This document shows, piece after piece, positions 1 to 5,785 of a stretch of DNA of 13,521 nt. The notes below the pieces were generated by a model. It saw only the letters and a program-made list of their open reading frames with translations, was not told the DNA's origin and did no database searches. Made by a program: the position numbers and the translations under genes. The first letter of the stretch is position 1, and each line of letters opens with the position of its first letter. Source of the stretch: DASPWW01 sp035461345 (lineage in GTDB: Bacteria > Actinomycetota > Thermoleophilia > Solirubrobacterales > 70-9); NCBI GenBank assembly GCA_035461345.1, contig DATHVJ010000136.1:1-13521 (forward strand), read 5' to 3'.

Positions 1-260
1 TCCTGGCGCCCGCGGCTGACGTCGCGCTGCTTGCGCTCGCCGGTCGACGCGGGGAGCATCGCGTACTCGGCGGTCACCCATCCGCGCCCGCCGCCCTCGA
101 GCCACCGGGGGACCGAGCCGGTTGCCGAGGCGGTGCAGATCACCCGCGTCTCGCCCTGTTCGATCAGCGCCGATCCGGTCGCGGTGCGCACGAATCCCGG
201 CTCGATCTTCACCGGGCGCACGTCCCCCGGCGCGCGGTCGTAGCTCCGGCTGCGCGGCAT
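1..260 (-). CDS. rph: Ribonuclease PH, N-terminal part (cut by the window's left edge)
   Basis: RNase PH is a phosphorolytic 3'-to-5' exoribonuclease that trims nucleotides following the CCA end of tRNA precursors. The minus strand reads an ATG at 260 and stays open to the window edge, giving about 86 residues. The N-terminus begins MPRSRSYDRAPGDVRPVKIE, followed by ALIEQGETRVICTAS and then VPRWLEGGGRGWVTAEYAML. These match the family pattern in order: the early DxRPV stretch, the G-x-T-x-V-x-C-x-A strand, and the hallmark GWVTAEYAMLP segment. It is followed by STGERKQRDVSRGRQ, the start of the conserved Arg-rich phosphate/RNA-binding part. The catalytic C-terminal two-thirds lie outside the window, so integrity cannot be judged. 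It sits 69 bp downstream of the sigma factor gene on the same strand. I see no strong Shine-Dalgarno sequence before the ATG. Confidence 0.9.
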   Translation of the reverse strand, partial: MPRSRSYDRAPGDVRPVKIEPGFVRTATGSALIEQGETRVICTASATGSVPRWLEGGGRGWVTAEYAMLPASTGERKQRDVSRGRQ

Positions 261-329
261 CGTCGTGAGTGTTTCAGAGAGTTGCGCCGGGGCCCGGGTG
301 GCCTGCGGCCCATCATTTCGGCGCGTCGA

Positions 330-1373
330 CTAGCGCGGCAGCGAGTCCGGCAGCCCGAAGCGGTCGAAGGTGGCGGTATCGCGGAAGGCGAGCACCTCGG
401 CGAGCCGGTCGTGGCGGAGCGTCAGCACGTCGAGGGCGATCGGGAGGAACCTTCCCCCCTCGTCGTTGATCGCATAGGTCCCGAGCGCGAGCTGGCCGTT
501 GGCGCGTGTCGGCACATATCGCAGGCGCGGGGGTGGCCCGCCGGGCATCAGCCACGAGTCGCCGATCACCTCGCGGCCGCGGTACCAGTCGGGGTACGGC
601 GGCATCGCGAAGGTAGCGTCCTCGGCCAGCATTGCGAGGATTGCGTCGACGTCGCCCCCCTCGAACGCGTCGATGAAGCGCTGGACGATCTCGGAGACGC
701 GCTCGTCGCCGAGTGCTCGCAGCGTGGCCTGCTGACTGCGCTCCGGCAGGCGCTCGTCGACGGCCTTGCGGGCCCGCTGCAGGGCGCTGTTCACCGATGC
801 CACCGTCGTGTCGAGCGCGGCGGCGACCTCGCGCGCCGAGAATCCCAGCACCTCGCGCAGGATCAGCACCGCGCGCTGCTTCGCGGGCAGATGCTGGAGG
901 GCGGCGATGAACGCCAGCTCGATCGCCTCGCGCCGCTCGTAGCGGGCCTCAGGCGCGGCGTACCCGTCCTCGACCCCGACCCGCTCGTCGGGGTAGGGCT
1001 CGACCCACGTCGACTCGGGTAGCGGGTCGGCCGACTCCTCGCCTGGGCCGGCGGGCGGCCCGTAGTCGATCGGGAGCACGCGCTTCGGCCGCTTCGCGAT
1101 CAGGTCGAGGCACGTGTTCGTCGCGATCCGGTACAGCCACGGGCGCAGCGAGCGATGGTCCTCGAGCCGCGGAAGGCCGCGCCACGCCCGCAGGAGCGCG
1201 TCCTGGAGCGCGTCCTCGGCATCGTGGACCGAGCCCAGCATCCGGTAGCAGTGGGCGTGAAGCTCCGAGTGATGGGCGTCGAGCAGGCGCCGGAAGGCCT
1301 GCTCGTCGCCACCGCGAGCGGCGTCGAGCAGCTCCCACTCCAGTGCCAGCGCGCCTGTCGAGGTGGGATTCAT
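330..1373 (-). CDS. ECF-type RNA polymerase sigma factor with C-terminal SnoaL-like domain (SigG/TIGR02960-like)
   Basis: A 347-residue group 4 sigma factor that would direct RNA polymerase to a small regulon. Region 2 spans about residues 24-95, with HCYRMLGSVHDAEDALQDAL at 41-60, then the -10 recognition stretch, and RPWLYRIATNTCLD at 77-90. Region 4 spans about 150-206, including LPAKQRAVLILREVLGFSAR and the helix-turn-helix AAALDTTVASVNSALQRARK. Residues 225-340 form a SnoaL/NTF2-like extension with MPPYPDWYRGREVI (257-270) and VPTRANGQ (287-294). That arrangement is what the TIGR02960 (SigX5/SigG-like) family shows; in such ECFs the extension is known to modulate activity in place of a classical anti-sigma factor. 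No anti-sigma gene is adjacent, consistent with this. A VOC-fold gene diverges from it and may be a target, which is inference. The start is the ATG 8 nt after a TAACCT box. Confidence 0.9.
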   Translation of the reverse strand: MNPTSTGALALEWELLDAARGGDEQAFRRLLDAHHSELHAHCYRMLGSVHDAEDALQDALLRAWRGLPRLEDHRSLRPWLYRIATNTCLDLIAKRPKRVLPIDYGPPAGPGEESADPLPESTWVEPYPDERVGVEDGYAAPEARYERREAIELAFIAALQHLPAKQRAVLILREVLGFSAREVAAALDTTVASVNSALQRARKAVDERLPERSQQATLRALGDERVSEIVQRFIDAFEGGDVDAILAMLAEDATFAMPPYPDWYRGREVIGDSWLMPGGPPPRLRYVPTRANGQLALGTYAINDEGGRFLPIALDVLTLRHDRLAEVLAFRDTATFDRFGLPDSLPR

Positions 1374-1381
1374 CCCTCACG

Positions 1382-1387
1382 AGGTTA
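1382..1387 (-). promoter_or_regulatory. Candidate -10 box (TAACCT) of the sigma factor gene
   Basis: On the minus strand TAACCT is followed by 8 nt and then the ATG at 1373. That places the expected transcript start at or just before the start codon, so the mRNA would be leaderless or nearly so. A GAGGG lies directly against the ATG, too close to act as a Shine-Dalgarno sequence. I see no clear -35. Confidence 0.45.
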
Positions 1388-1463
1388 GACCCGCGCGCGC
1401 GGACGAACTCATCGCCCGGAGCGATTACTCGGCGCGCCGCGGCCGGTCATACGGAACAGAGGC

Positions 1464-1835
1464 ATGGGGCCGGCGCCGACCAATCCCCTCGTCCACCTCG
1501 AGCTGCACACGGGCAACCTCCCGCGTGCGTGCGATTTCTACACGCGCGCGCTCGGATGGCGGGCGGAGAGGATCCACGTCGGCACCGGGTCGTACCTCTC
1601 GCTCGACCTCGGCGGCGAGGTGAGCGGCGGGGTCGTGGAGCGCGAGGCCGAGGGGTCAGTGTGGCTGCCGTACGTCGAGGTCCCCGACCTCGCCGCGGCG
1701 ACCGAGCGGTCTCTGGAGCTGGGGGCGAGGGTGCTGGTCGACTGCCGCGAGGGACCGGCGGGATGGCGGAGCGTGATCGAGGCGCCGGCGGGCTCCGAGA
1801 TCGCGCTGTGGCAGCCGAAGTCGGGTGGACGATGA
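1464..1835 (+). CDS. VOC-superfamily (glyoxalase/bleomycin-resistance fold) protein
   Basis: A 123-residue single-module VOC protein. It opens LVHLELHTGNLPRACDFYTR (9-28), the usual beta-strand followed by the 'x-x-A-x-x-F-Y' helix, then GW at 31-32. The second beta-alpha-beta unit is YVEVPDLAAATERSLELGAR (70-89), and it ends VIEAPAGSEIALWQP (104-118), the typical closing strand carrying the Glu that often binds metal. His15 and Glu112 are candidate metal ligands. The family includes lyases, dioxygenases and drug-binding proteins, and the substrate cannot be told here. It diverges from the ECF sigma gene across 90 bp, which makes co-regulation plausible but unproven. The ATG at 1464 is the natural start because the conserved fold begins nine residues later; AGAGG lies only 1 nt upstream, too close for a normal ribosome binding site. 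Confidence 0.8.
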   Translation: MGPAPTNPLVHLELHTGNLPRACDFYTRALGWRAERIHVGTGSYLSLDLGGEVSGGVVEREAEGSVWLPYVEVPDLAAATERSLELGARVLVDCREGPAGWRSVIEAPAGSEIALWQPKSGGR

Positions 1836-1885
1836 CGCGGCGACGCCTGGGCGGCGGAGGCGACGGCGCGGGTGCGGGCCGAGTT

Positions 1886-1919
1886 CTTCGTCCGTCCGGT
1901 CCCCGCCCGAACGACGAAG
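1886..1919. terminator. Inverted repeat between convergent VOC and sixA genes
   Basis: CTTCGTC (1886-1892) and GACGAAG (1913-1919) form a perfect 7-bp stem. It can be extended inward by GTCCGG against a near-complement (CCCGAAC) with one bulge and one mismatch. It lies between the stop of the VOC gene and the stop of the opposing sixA gene, the expected place for a bidirectional terminator. There is no T-run on either side, so an intrinsic-terminator role is only plausible. Confidence 0.4.
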
Positions 1920-1948
1920 CCGAGGCAGCGAACCTGGCCTGAAGCCGC

Positions 1949-2383
1949 TCAGCCGGCGATCCGCTCGAGGTGCTCGGGTCGGAAAAGCGCGAGCAGTCGA
2001 CGGTCCTCGATCTGGACCAACCCGCCCTTCTTCAACTCCACGTTTGCTCCGGTGAGCCGCGCGATCGCGCTCGACATGTCGGGCTCATGGCCGACCAGCA
2101 ACACGTTCGCTCGGCCCCCGGCGACGTCGAGCGGATCGAAATCGCCGCCCGCGAGCTCGTCGGCCACCTCGACGGCCGTGTTCAACGGCTCGCAGGCGAG
2201 CCGCGCCATCTCAACCGCTCGCGCCTTCGGGCTCGAGAGACATGCGTCCAGTTCGACCTCGAGCGCGGCGAGGGCGCGCCCCGCGTTTCGCCCCTGCTGC
2301 TCGCCCTTCGTCGTCAGGCAGCGGGAGTCGTCGTCACCGCCCGATCCGTTCTCGGCGTCGCCGTGTCTCAGCAGCCAGATCAC
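1949..2383 (-). CDS. sixA: SixA-type phosphohistidine phosphatase (histidine phosphatase superfamily)
   Basis: A 144-residue cytosolic phosphatase of the RHG (phosphoglycerate mutase-like) superfamily. SixA proteins remove phosphate from phosphohistidine, in E. coli on phosphotransfer proteins. MIWLLRHGDA carries the catalytic RHG triplet at residues 6-8, with His7 as the nucleophile. LTTKGEQQGRNAG follows at 23-35, SSPKARA at 50-56 supplies the second phosphate-binding Arg, and LLVGHEPDMS (95-104) supplies the second catalytic His at 99. Its length and the missing insertions match the SixA branch rather than the larger mutases. It begins with GTG, 7 nt downstream of a TACAGT box, and lies 34 bp after the SDR gene on the same strand, so it may be read both from the SDR transcript and from its own promoter. 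The biological substrate is unknown. Confidence 0.87.
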   Translation of the reverse strand: MIWLLRHGDAENGSGGDDDSRCLTTKGEQQGRNAGRALAALEVELDACLSSPKARAVEMARLACEPLNTAVEVADELAGGDFDPLDVAGGRANVLLVGHEPDMSSAIARLTGANVELKKGGLVQIEDRRLLALFRPEHLERIAG

Positions 2384-2390
2384 GCCCCAA

Positions 2391-2396
2391 ACTGTA
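2391..2396 (-). promoter_or_regulatory. Candidate -10 box (TACAGT) of sixA
   Basis: On the minus strand TACAGT is separated by 7 nt from the GTG start at 2383, so transcription would start essentially at the initiation codon. It falls in the 34-bp gap after the SDR gene. There is no Shine-Dalgarno sequence in the 7-nt gap. Confidence 0.45.
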
Positions 2397-2417
2397 GGCC
2401 GCGTCGCTCGCGTCAGG

Positions 2418-3281
2418 TCAGGCGGTCGTCGGCGTCCGCTCGGCCGCGCGCGCGTCGAGCTCGGCGAGCAGCGCCTGAACCTCGGCGTCGCGTTCGGAGC
2501 GTGCGTCGATCAACGGGTTGATGAGGCCGCGCAGCGCGGACATCATCGCCCACCGGCGCGGCCGGATGACGCGCGGCGCCCGGCGCTCGATTCCCACGGC
2601 GATCGCCTCTCCGGCGGCAGCGGCGGGGAGCCGCTTGTGCAGGAGGCGTGGGAACGTGGCCATCATCCGCTCGGCGAGCGGGTCGCGGTCGATCGTCTTG
2701 TGGACCATCTCGGTGTCGATGAAGCCGAAGTACGCGACGCTCGCGCTCGCATGGTGCTGAGCCAGCTCGGCTCGCAGCGCCCGGCCGAGCTGCTCGACGC
2801 CGGCCTTGCTCATCGCGTAGGGAACCGCCCCCATGCCGTTGGCGAACGCGAACACGGAGGACACCACGACGAGGTGCCCATGCCGCCGCACGATCTCGGG
2901 CAAGGCGGCCCGGACGGTGCGCCACACCCCGAGCAGGTTGACCTCGATCACCCGCTCGAACGCGTCCTCGTCCATGGCGCGCGCTGTCGTCGGCTGCGCG
3001 GCGATGCCGGCGTTGGCAACGACGACGTCGATGCCGCCCCACCGCTCGATCACGGTCTCGACGGCGCCGCCGATGGCCTCCCGATCGCTGACGTCGGCGG
3101 CGAGGCCGATCGCTCGCTCCCCGTCGATCTGCGCCGCGGCGCCCTCCGCCGCCTCCTGTTGCAGATCGACGATCGCCACCGACGCTCCGCGGGCGTGGAT
3201 CGCTCGCGCCGTCGCGAGGCCGATTCCCTGCGCGCCCCCCGTGACCAGCGCCACGCGCCCGGAGAGCTCGTACCTCGACAT
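2418..3281 (-). CDS. Classical short-chain dehydrogenase/reductase (SDR)
   Basis: A 287-residue NAD(P)-dependent oxidoreductase with a Rossmann fold. The dinucleotide-binding TGGAQGIG is at residues 14-21. Asp39, at the end of the second strand (VAIVDL), favours NAD over NADP. ADVSD is at 62-66 and NAGI at 90-93, the catalytic serines are at 141/142, and YAMSK gives Tyr155 and Lys159, the usual 13 residues after Ser142. So the catalytic set is complete. A C-terminal extension of roughly 40 residues beyond the usual 250 is Ala/Arg-rich and includes RRAPRVIRPRRW, a feature of SDRs annotated as acting on lipophilic substrates; the substrate cannot be told from sequence. The gene is followed 34 bp later by sixA. 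The start is the ATG at 3281; CAGACT lies 6 nt upstream on the minus strand as a weak -10-like element, and there is no Shine-Dalgarno sequence. Confidence 0.88.
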   Translation of the reverse strand: MSRYELSGRVALVTGGAQGIGLATARAIHARGASVAIVDLQQEAAEGAAAQIDGERAIGLAADVSDREAIGGAVETVIERWGGIDVVVANAGIAAQPTTARAMDEDAFERVIEVNLLGVWRTVRAALPEIVRRHGHLVVVSSVFAFANGMGAVPYAMSKAGVEQLGRALRAELAQHHASASVAYFGFIDTEMVHKTIDRDPLAERMMATFPRLLHKRLPAAAAGEAIAVGIERRAPRVIRPRRWAMMSALRGLINPLIDARSERDAEVQALLAELDARAAERTPTTA

Positions 3282-3326
3282 TGGCGCAGTCTGCCGCAGT
3301 GGTCGAGCGCGGGCAAGCCTCGGCCC

Positions 3327-3332
3327 TAGACT
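3327..3332 (+). promoter_or_regulatory. Candidate -10 box (TAGACT) of the NTF2-like gene
   Basis: TAGACT is followed by 8 nt and then an in-frame GTG at 3341, the same spacing seen before other apparently leaderless genes in this window. It supports GTG 3341 over the upstream ATG at 3281, which would place this promoter inside the coding region. Confidence 0.45.
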
Positions 3333-3340
3333 GGCTCGCC

Positions 3341-3820
3341 GTGGCAGCGGATCGGATCGCGACGCTGCGACCCATCTACGAGCAATGGGCGCGGGGCGAG
3401 TTCGCCGCCGGCGCGCAGCTACTGGCGCCGGATCTCGTCCACACCGGCTTCGTGCCCGAGGGCCGCGTCACGACGCATGGCGTGGAGGAGTTCGGGCGCT
3501 GGGTGAGGGAGTTCCTCTCGCAGTGGGAGGGCTACCGCGTGCTTGCGGATGAGTTCATGCAGGTCGACGACGACACCGTCCTGGTCTCCGGCCGCCAGTA
3601 CGCGACCGGCAGGCACAGCGGTGTCGAGGTCGAGGAGTCGGTGTTCAACGTGTGGGTCTTCAGGGGAGAGCAGGTCGTCGGCTTCATGTCGATCCCGATC
3701 GCGAACGGGCGCTCGAAGCCGCGGGTCTACAGGCGTAACCTGGCGTCGGCTTACGGCCCGACGCGGCGAAAGAAACGCTGGAGTGATCGCTCCCGTGCGT
3801 CTGGAAGAAGAACGGCGTGA
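3341..3820 (+). CDS. NTF2/SnoaL-like small protein, probably frameshifted near its 3' end
   Basis: The first 117 residues read as a normal NTF2-like alpha+beta barrel: LRPIYEQWARGEF, LLAPDLVHTGFVPEG, GVEEFGRWVREFL, then the closing strands ESVFNVWVFRGEQVVGFM. Family members usually end with a segment like DRAEALEAAGL. That ending is present here in the +1 frame: from 3691 it reads DPDRERALEAAGLQA and stops at TAA 3736-3738. The open frame instead runs on as a basic, unrelated tail (GRSKPRVYRRN...) to a TGA at 3820, entering antisense of the neighbouring remnant. A single-base deletion near 3689-3690, real or an assembly error, explains this. The ancestral gene would be 3341-3738, about 132 codons. 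GTG 3341 was chosen because the fold starts there and a TAGACT box precedes it. Members of this family may be enzymes or binding proteins; no substrate can be assigned. Confidence 0.7.
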   Translation: MAADRIATLRPIYEQWARGEFAAGAQLLAPDLVHTGFVPEGRVTTHGVEEFGRWVREFLSQWEGYRVLADEFMQVDDDTVLVSGRQYATGRHSGVEVEESVFNVWVFRGEQVVGFMSIPIANGRSKPRVYRRNLASAYGPTRRKKRWSDRSRASGRRTA

Positions 3821-4020
3821 AGTCGTCGCCCGCGTTCGCGAGCCCTCGTAGTCGCCGGTGAAGGACCCGGTCCCGGTCAGCGGGGCTAGGCGCACATCGA
3901 AAGGCGTGTCGGTGATCCGGTCCTCGTCGCCCCAGTTCGAGGGATCCGTGCACGCCGTGGGCGACGTCGGGTGGCAGTGGACGGCGAGGATTGCTGGCGC
4001 GAAATCGCGGCTCCACTGGC
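3751..4020 (-). pseudogene. C-terminal remnant of a sialidase-like (BNR-type exo-glycosidase) protein
   Basis: Reading the minus strand from about 4020, one frame gives WGDEDRITDTPFDVRLAP followed by GSFTGDYEG. The next frame continues LANAGDDFTPFFFQTHG, and a third ends FFRRVGP with a TAA at 3753-3751. Joined, these make the characteristic ending of secreted sialidase/BNR-repeat proteins of actinobacteria (a 'TD..FD.R.AP', 'GDYEGLA', 'F..Q', 'FFRR' series, from my knowledge of the family). Two frame changes, near 3840 and near 3775, are needed, and the whole N-terminal part is missing because the acetyltransferase gene starts at 4039. The remnant's stop lies 12 bp from the inferred original stop of the convergent NTF2-like gene. 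I see no repeated BNR Asp-box in what is left, so the exact parent family is uncertain. Confidence 0.6.
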
Positions 4021-4038
4021 CCGACCGACCCTGCGACG

Positions 4039-4581
4039 ATGGCGCCGATGGCCGAGTTGCAGGTCGCCCATACGGCGGATCTCGACGCGACCGCCCTGGA
4101 CGCCGTGCGGGCCCTGCTCGAGGGGGTGTTCGTCGACGACTTCTCCGAGCACGACTGGGAGCACTCCCTCGGCGGGATCCACGCCATCGTGTGGGAGGAC
4201 GGCGAGCCCATCGCGCACGCCTCGGTGGTCCAGCGTCGGCTGGTGCACGGATGCCGCGCGCTGCGGGTCGGGTACGTCGAGGGCGTCGGCGTGCGCGCGG
4301 ACCGGCGCCGGCGGGGACACGCCGGCACGATGATGGAGCCGCTCGAGCGGGTGATCCGCGGCGGCTACGAGCTCGGCGCGCTGGGCGCGTCCGAGGACGC
4401 GGTCCCGTTCTACGCGGGCCGCGGGTGGCAGCGGTGGCGGGGGCCGACCTCGGCGCTGACTCCGGACGGGGTCGTCCGCACCCAGGAGGAGGACGGGTGG
4501 ATCTTCGTCCTGCCCGTCGGCGTCCCTCTCGACCTCGACGGCGAGCTGACGTGCGACTGGCGCGACGGTGACGTGTGGTGA
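4039..4581 (+). CDS. Aminoglycoside 2'-N-acetyltransferase, AAC(2')-I type (GNAT family)
   Basis: A 180-residue acetyltransferase expected to move acetyl from acetyl-CoA to the 2'-amine of aminoglycosides. It strongly resembles the mycobacterial AAC(2')-I proteins (about 181 aa). Shared segments are HTADLD (11-16), DWEHSLGGIHAIVWEDGEPI (39-58), QRRLV (65-69), GYVEGVGVRAD (78-88) with GNAT motif A RRRGHAG (91-97), ELGAL (111-115), FYAGRGW (124-130), GPTSAL (135-140) and the C-terminal CDWRDGDVW (172-180). The acidic and aromatic residues that line the aminoglycoside pocket in the mycobacterial structure appear kept, including Glu81, Tyr125, Asp178 and the C-terminal Trp180. ATG 4048 is an alternative start three codons in. 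The gene is intact but flanked on both sides by minus-strand gene remnants. Mycobacterial homologues are chromosomal with a debated native role, so a housekeeping substrate is possible. Confidence 0.9.
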   Translation: MAPMAELQVAHTADLDATALDAVRALLEGVFVDDFSEHDWEHSLGGIHAIVWEDGEPIAHASVVQRRLVHGCRALRVGYVEGVGVRADRRRRGHAGTMMEPLERVIRGGYELGALGASEDAVPFYAGRGWQRWRGPTSALTPDGVVRTQEEDGWIFVLPVGVPLDLDGELTCDWRDGDVW

Positions 4582-4622
4582 GCAGTCGCGGAGATCGAGC
4601 GGTGCCCCCCGGTCCTACGGGT

Positions 4623-4765
4623 CCTTAATCCCTTCCCCTCGAACGGCTGCACGATCCGCTCCGGCGGCGAGATCTCGCGGTAGGTGCCGCCGAAGCCCGT
4701 CTCGTTGCCGTCCACGCTGCTCGCTTCGCCAGCGACACGCAAGCGGTCTCCCCAAGAGATACGCC
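4623..4765 (-). pseudogene. Fragment of an SRPBCC / AHSA1-like (START-fold) gene
   Basis: Between the acetyltransferase and the membrane protein pair, the minus strand encodes VDGNETGFGGTYREISPPER followed by IVQPFEGKG (about 4714 to 4629). This is the signature of SRPBCC proteins of the AHSA1/CalC type, where 'DG.E..F.G.YREI.PPERIV.TFEFEG' precedes the ligand-cavity strands. A preceding GDRLRV may be a remnant of the 'GG.YRF' strand. After FEGKG the similarity stops at an LRT tail and the frame runs antisense into the acetyltransferase. No plausible start or full-length domain (normally about 140 residues) is present, so I treat it as a relic of roughly 40-45 codons. The function is lost; the family covers ligand binding and stress-related roles. 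Confidence 0.55.
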
Positions 4766-4784
4766 AAGCTCTCTCCATGGCCGT

Positions 4785-4790
4785 TAGGAT
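4785..4790 (+). promoter_or_regulatory. Candidate -10 box (TAGGAT) of the membrane protein pair
   Basis: TAGGAT is separated by 9 nt from the ATG at 4800, again placing the transcript start at or next to the start codon. There is no Shine-Dalgarno sequence in the 9-nt gap and no convincing -35. Confidence 0.45.
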
Positions 4791-4799
4791 TTCGGACAC

Positions 4800-5309
4800 A
4801 TGGAGGTAACGACTCGCGAGTTCTGGGCGCTCGTGCACGGCTTCCTGCTCGGCGGCCTCTTCATACTCGCCTTCGCCGGCGGGTTGGCGGGGCTCTACAG
4901 CCTGCGGCCGGAGCTTGTCAGCGCCGAGGGGGCTCGCGAGCGAATGCGCAGGCTCAGCGCCGGTTTGGTCACGATGGCCACGGTCGCGTGGCTCACGGTG
5001 ATCACCGGCACCTGGATCGTCTATCCCTGGTACCGGGAGGAGACGCCGGACTCGGCGCGATCGCGGCTACTCGAGAACCCCGACACCGAGAACTGGCACG
5101 AATTCGGGATGGAGTGGAAGGAGCACATCGCCTGGATCGCCCCGATGCTGGCGACCGTCGCCGCATTCATCGTCCTCTACTACCGAAGCGATCTGCTCCG
5201 CAACCGCACCGCGCGCCTGGTGACGATCACCCTCTTCACCGCCGCGTTCGTGATCGCTGCGATCGCGGGCGTCCTCGGAGGGCTGATCACGAAGTCGGAG
5301 TCCGTCTAA
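4800..5309 (+). CDS. Four-helix integral membrane protein with conserved-looking histidines
   Basis: I do not recognise a named family with certainty. The 169-residue product has four predicted transmembrane helices at about 9-33, 52-76, 108-128 and 137-162. A short charged loop lies between helices 1 and 2, and a larger acidic loop at 78-107 between helices 2 and 3. His13 sits in helix 1, and His100 and His109 frame the segment NWHEFGMEWKEHIAW before and at the start of helix 3. Histidines paired near membrane helices are compatible with b-type heme binding, which would suggest a respiratory or redox role, but this is inference only. It lacks a cleavable signal peptide. Its stop codon overlaps the start of the next membrane gene (TAATG), indicating an operon with translational coupling and probably a two-subunit complex. 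Confidence 0.75.
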   Translation: MEVTTREFWALVHGFLLGGLFILAFAGGLAGLYSLRPELVSAEGARERMRRLSAGLVTMATVAWLTVITGTWIVYPWYREETPDSARSRLLENPDTENWHEFGMEWKEHIAWIAPMLATVAAFIVLYYRSDLLRNRTARLVTITLFTAAFVIAAIAGVLGGLITKSESV

Positions 5310-5668
5310 TGGCAGAGATCGTGGAGGCGCGCCCGACACAGACGACGGCGGAGAAGCCGAACGGGCCGGTCGTTGCCGGGCTTTTGGCCGCGGGCATCGG
5401 CGCTCTCGTGCTCGGCGTCCTCACCACCGTCGCGGCGGCGAGCGAAAGCTTCGGGGAGTCGCTTCAGTACAACGACCGCGTGGGGCCGCTGTCCGGAAAG
5501 GTCATCTGGGCGACCGCCGCGTTCGTCGTGAGCTGGGTCGTCCTCGGAGTCTGGCTGCGGGCGCGCGATCTCAGGTGGAGCTCGATGCTCGTCGTCACAG
5601 GCGTGCTGGTCGGCCTCGGCATCCTGGGCACCTTCCCCACCTTTTTTCAGGCGTTCGCGCCCGAGTAG
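5309..5668 (+). CDS. Three-helix integral membrane protein, partner of the preceding gene
   Basis: A 119-residue protein of unrecognised family. The ATG at 5309 shares one base with the preceding TAA, so it is translationally coupled to the four-helix protein. After a polar 18-residue N-terminus it has predicted helices at about 20-43, 63-83 and 91-112. A soluble loop between helices 1 and 2 contains SFGESLQYNDRVGPLSGK (47-64), the only extended polar stretch and the likely point of contact or ligand binding. There is no histidine in the protein, so any cofactor would be bound by its neighbour. Both proteins together would make a seven-helix assembly. The gene ends in a convergent arrangement with the DUF1801 gene, 117 bp away; only a weak TCACTG/CAGTGA inverted repeat (5720-5760) lies between. 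Confidence 0.75.
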   Translation: MAEIVEARPTQTTAEKPNGPVVAGLLAAGIGALVLGVLTTVAAASESFGESLQYNDRVGPLSGKVIWATAAFVVSWVVLGVWLRARDLRWSSMLVVTGVLVGLGILGTFPTFFQAFAPE

Positions 5669-5785
5669 CGTTCTCCCCCGAGGGCAAACGCGCCGGCTCG
5701 GCCCCGCAAAGCGCGATGCTCACTGTAACCACACCGGCTGCCAGCCCCTTACCGCAGTGAGTGGAACGCCCCGGCCGCTGGGCGG

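Noticed and set aside
282..1022. A 246-codon plus-strand open frame antisense to the sigma factor gene
   Set aside because: Its translation is Arg/Gly/His-rich with no recognisable domain, and the minus strand gives a full ECF sigma factor with all conserved regions.
1390..1401. CCGCGCGCGCGG palindrome between sigma factor and VOC genes as an operator
   Set aside because: Simple alternating CG sequence is expected often in DNA of this composition.
1872..3329. A 485-codon plus-strand open frame antisense to sixA and the SDR gene
   Set aside because: Low-complexity composition typical of antisense frames in GC-rich DNA; both opposing genes have complete catalytic motifs.
3281..3340. ATG 3281 as the start of the NTF2-like gene
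   Set aside because: It overlaps the SDR start on the other strand, adds 20 residues with no family similarity and would contain the likely TAGACT promoter.
4410..4838. A minus-strand open frame as a complete SRPBCC gene
   Set aside because: Only about 40 codons in its middle look like the family; the ends run antisense into the acetyltransferase and the membrane gene.
5720..5760. TCACTG/CAGTGA inverted repeat as a terminator between convergent genes
   Set aside because: Only 6-bp arms with a loop near 30 nt and no T-run; likely chance.
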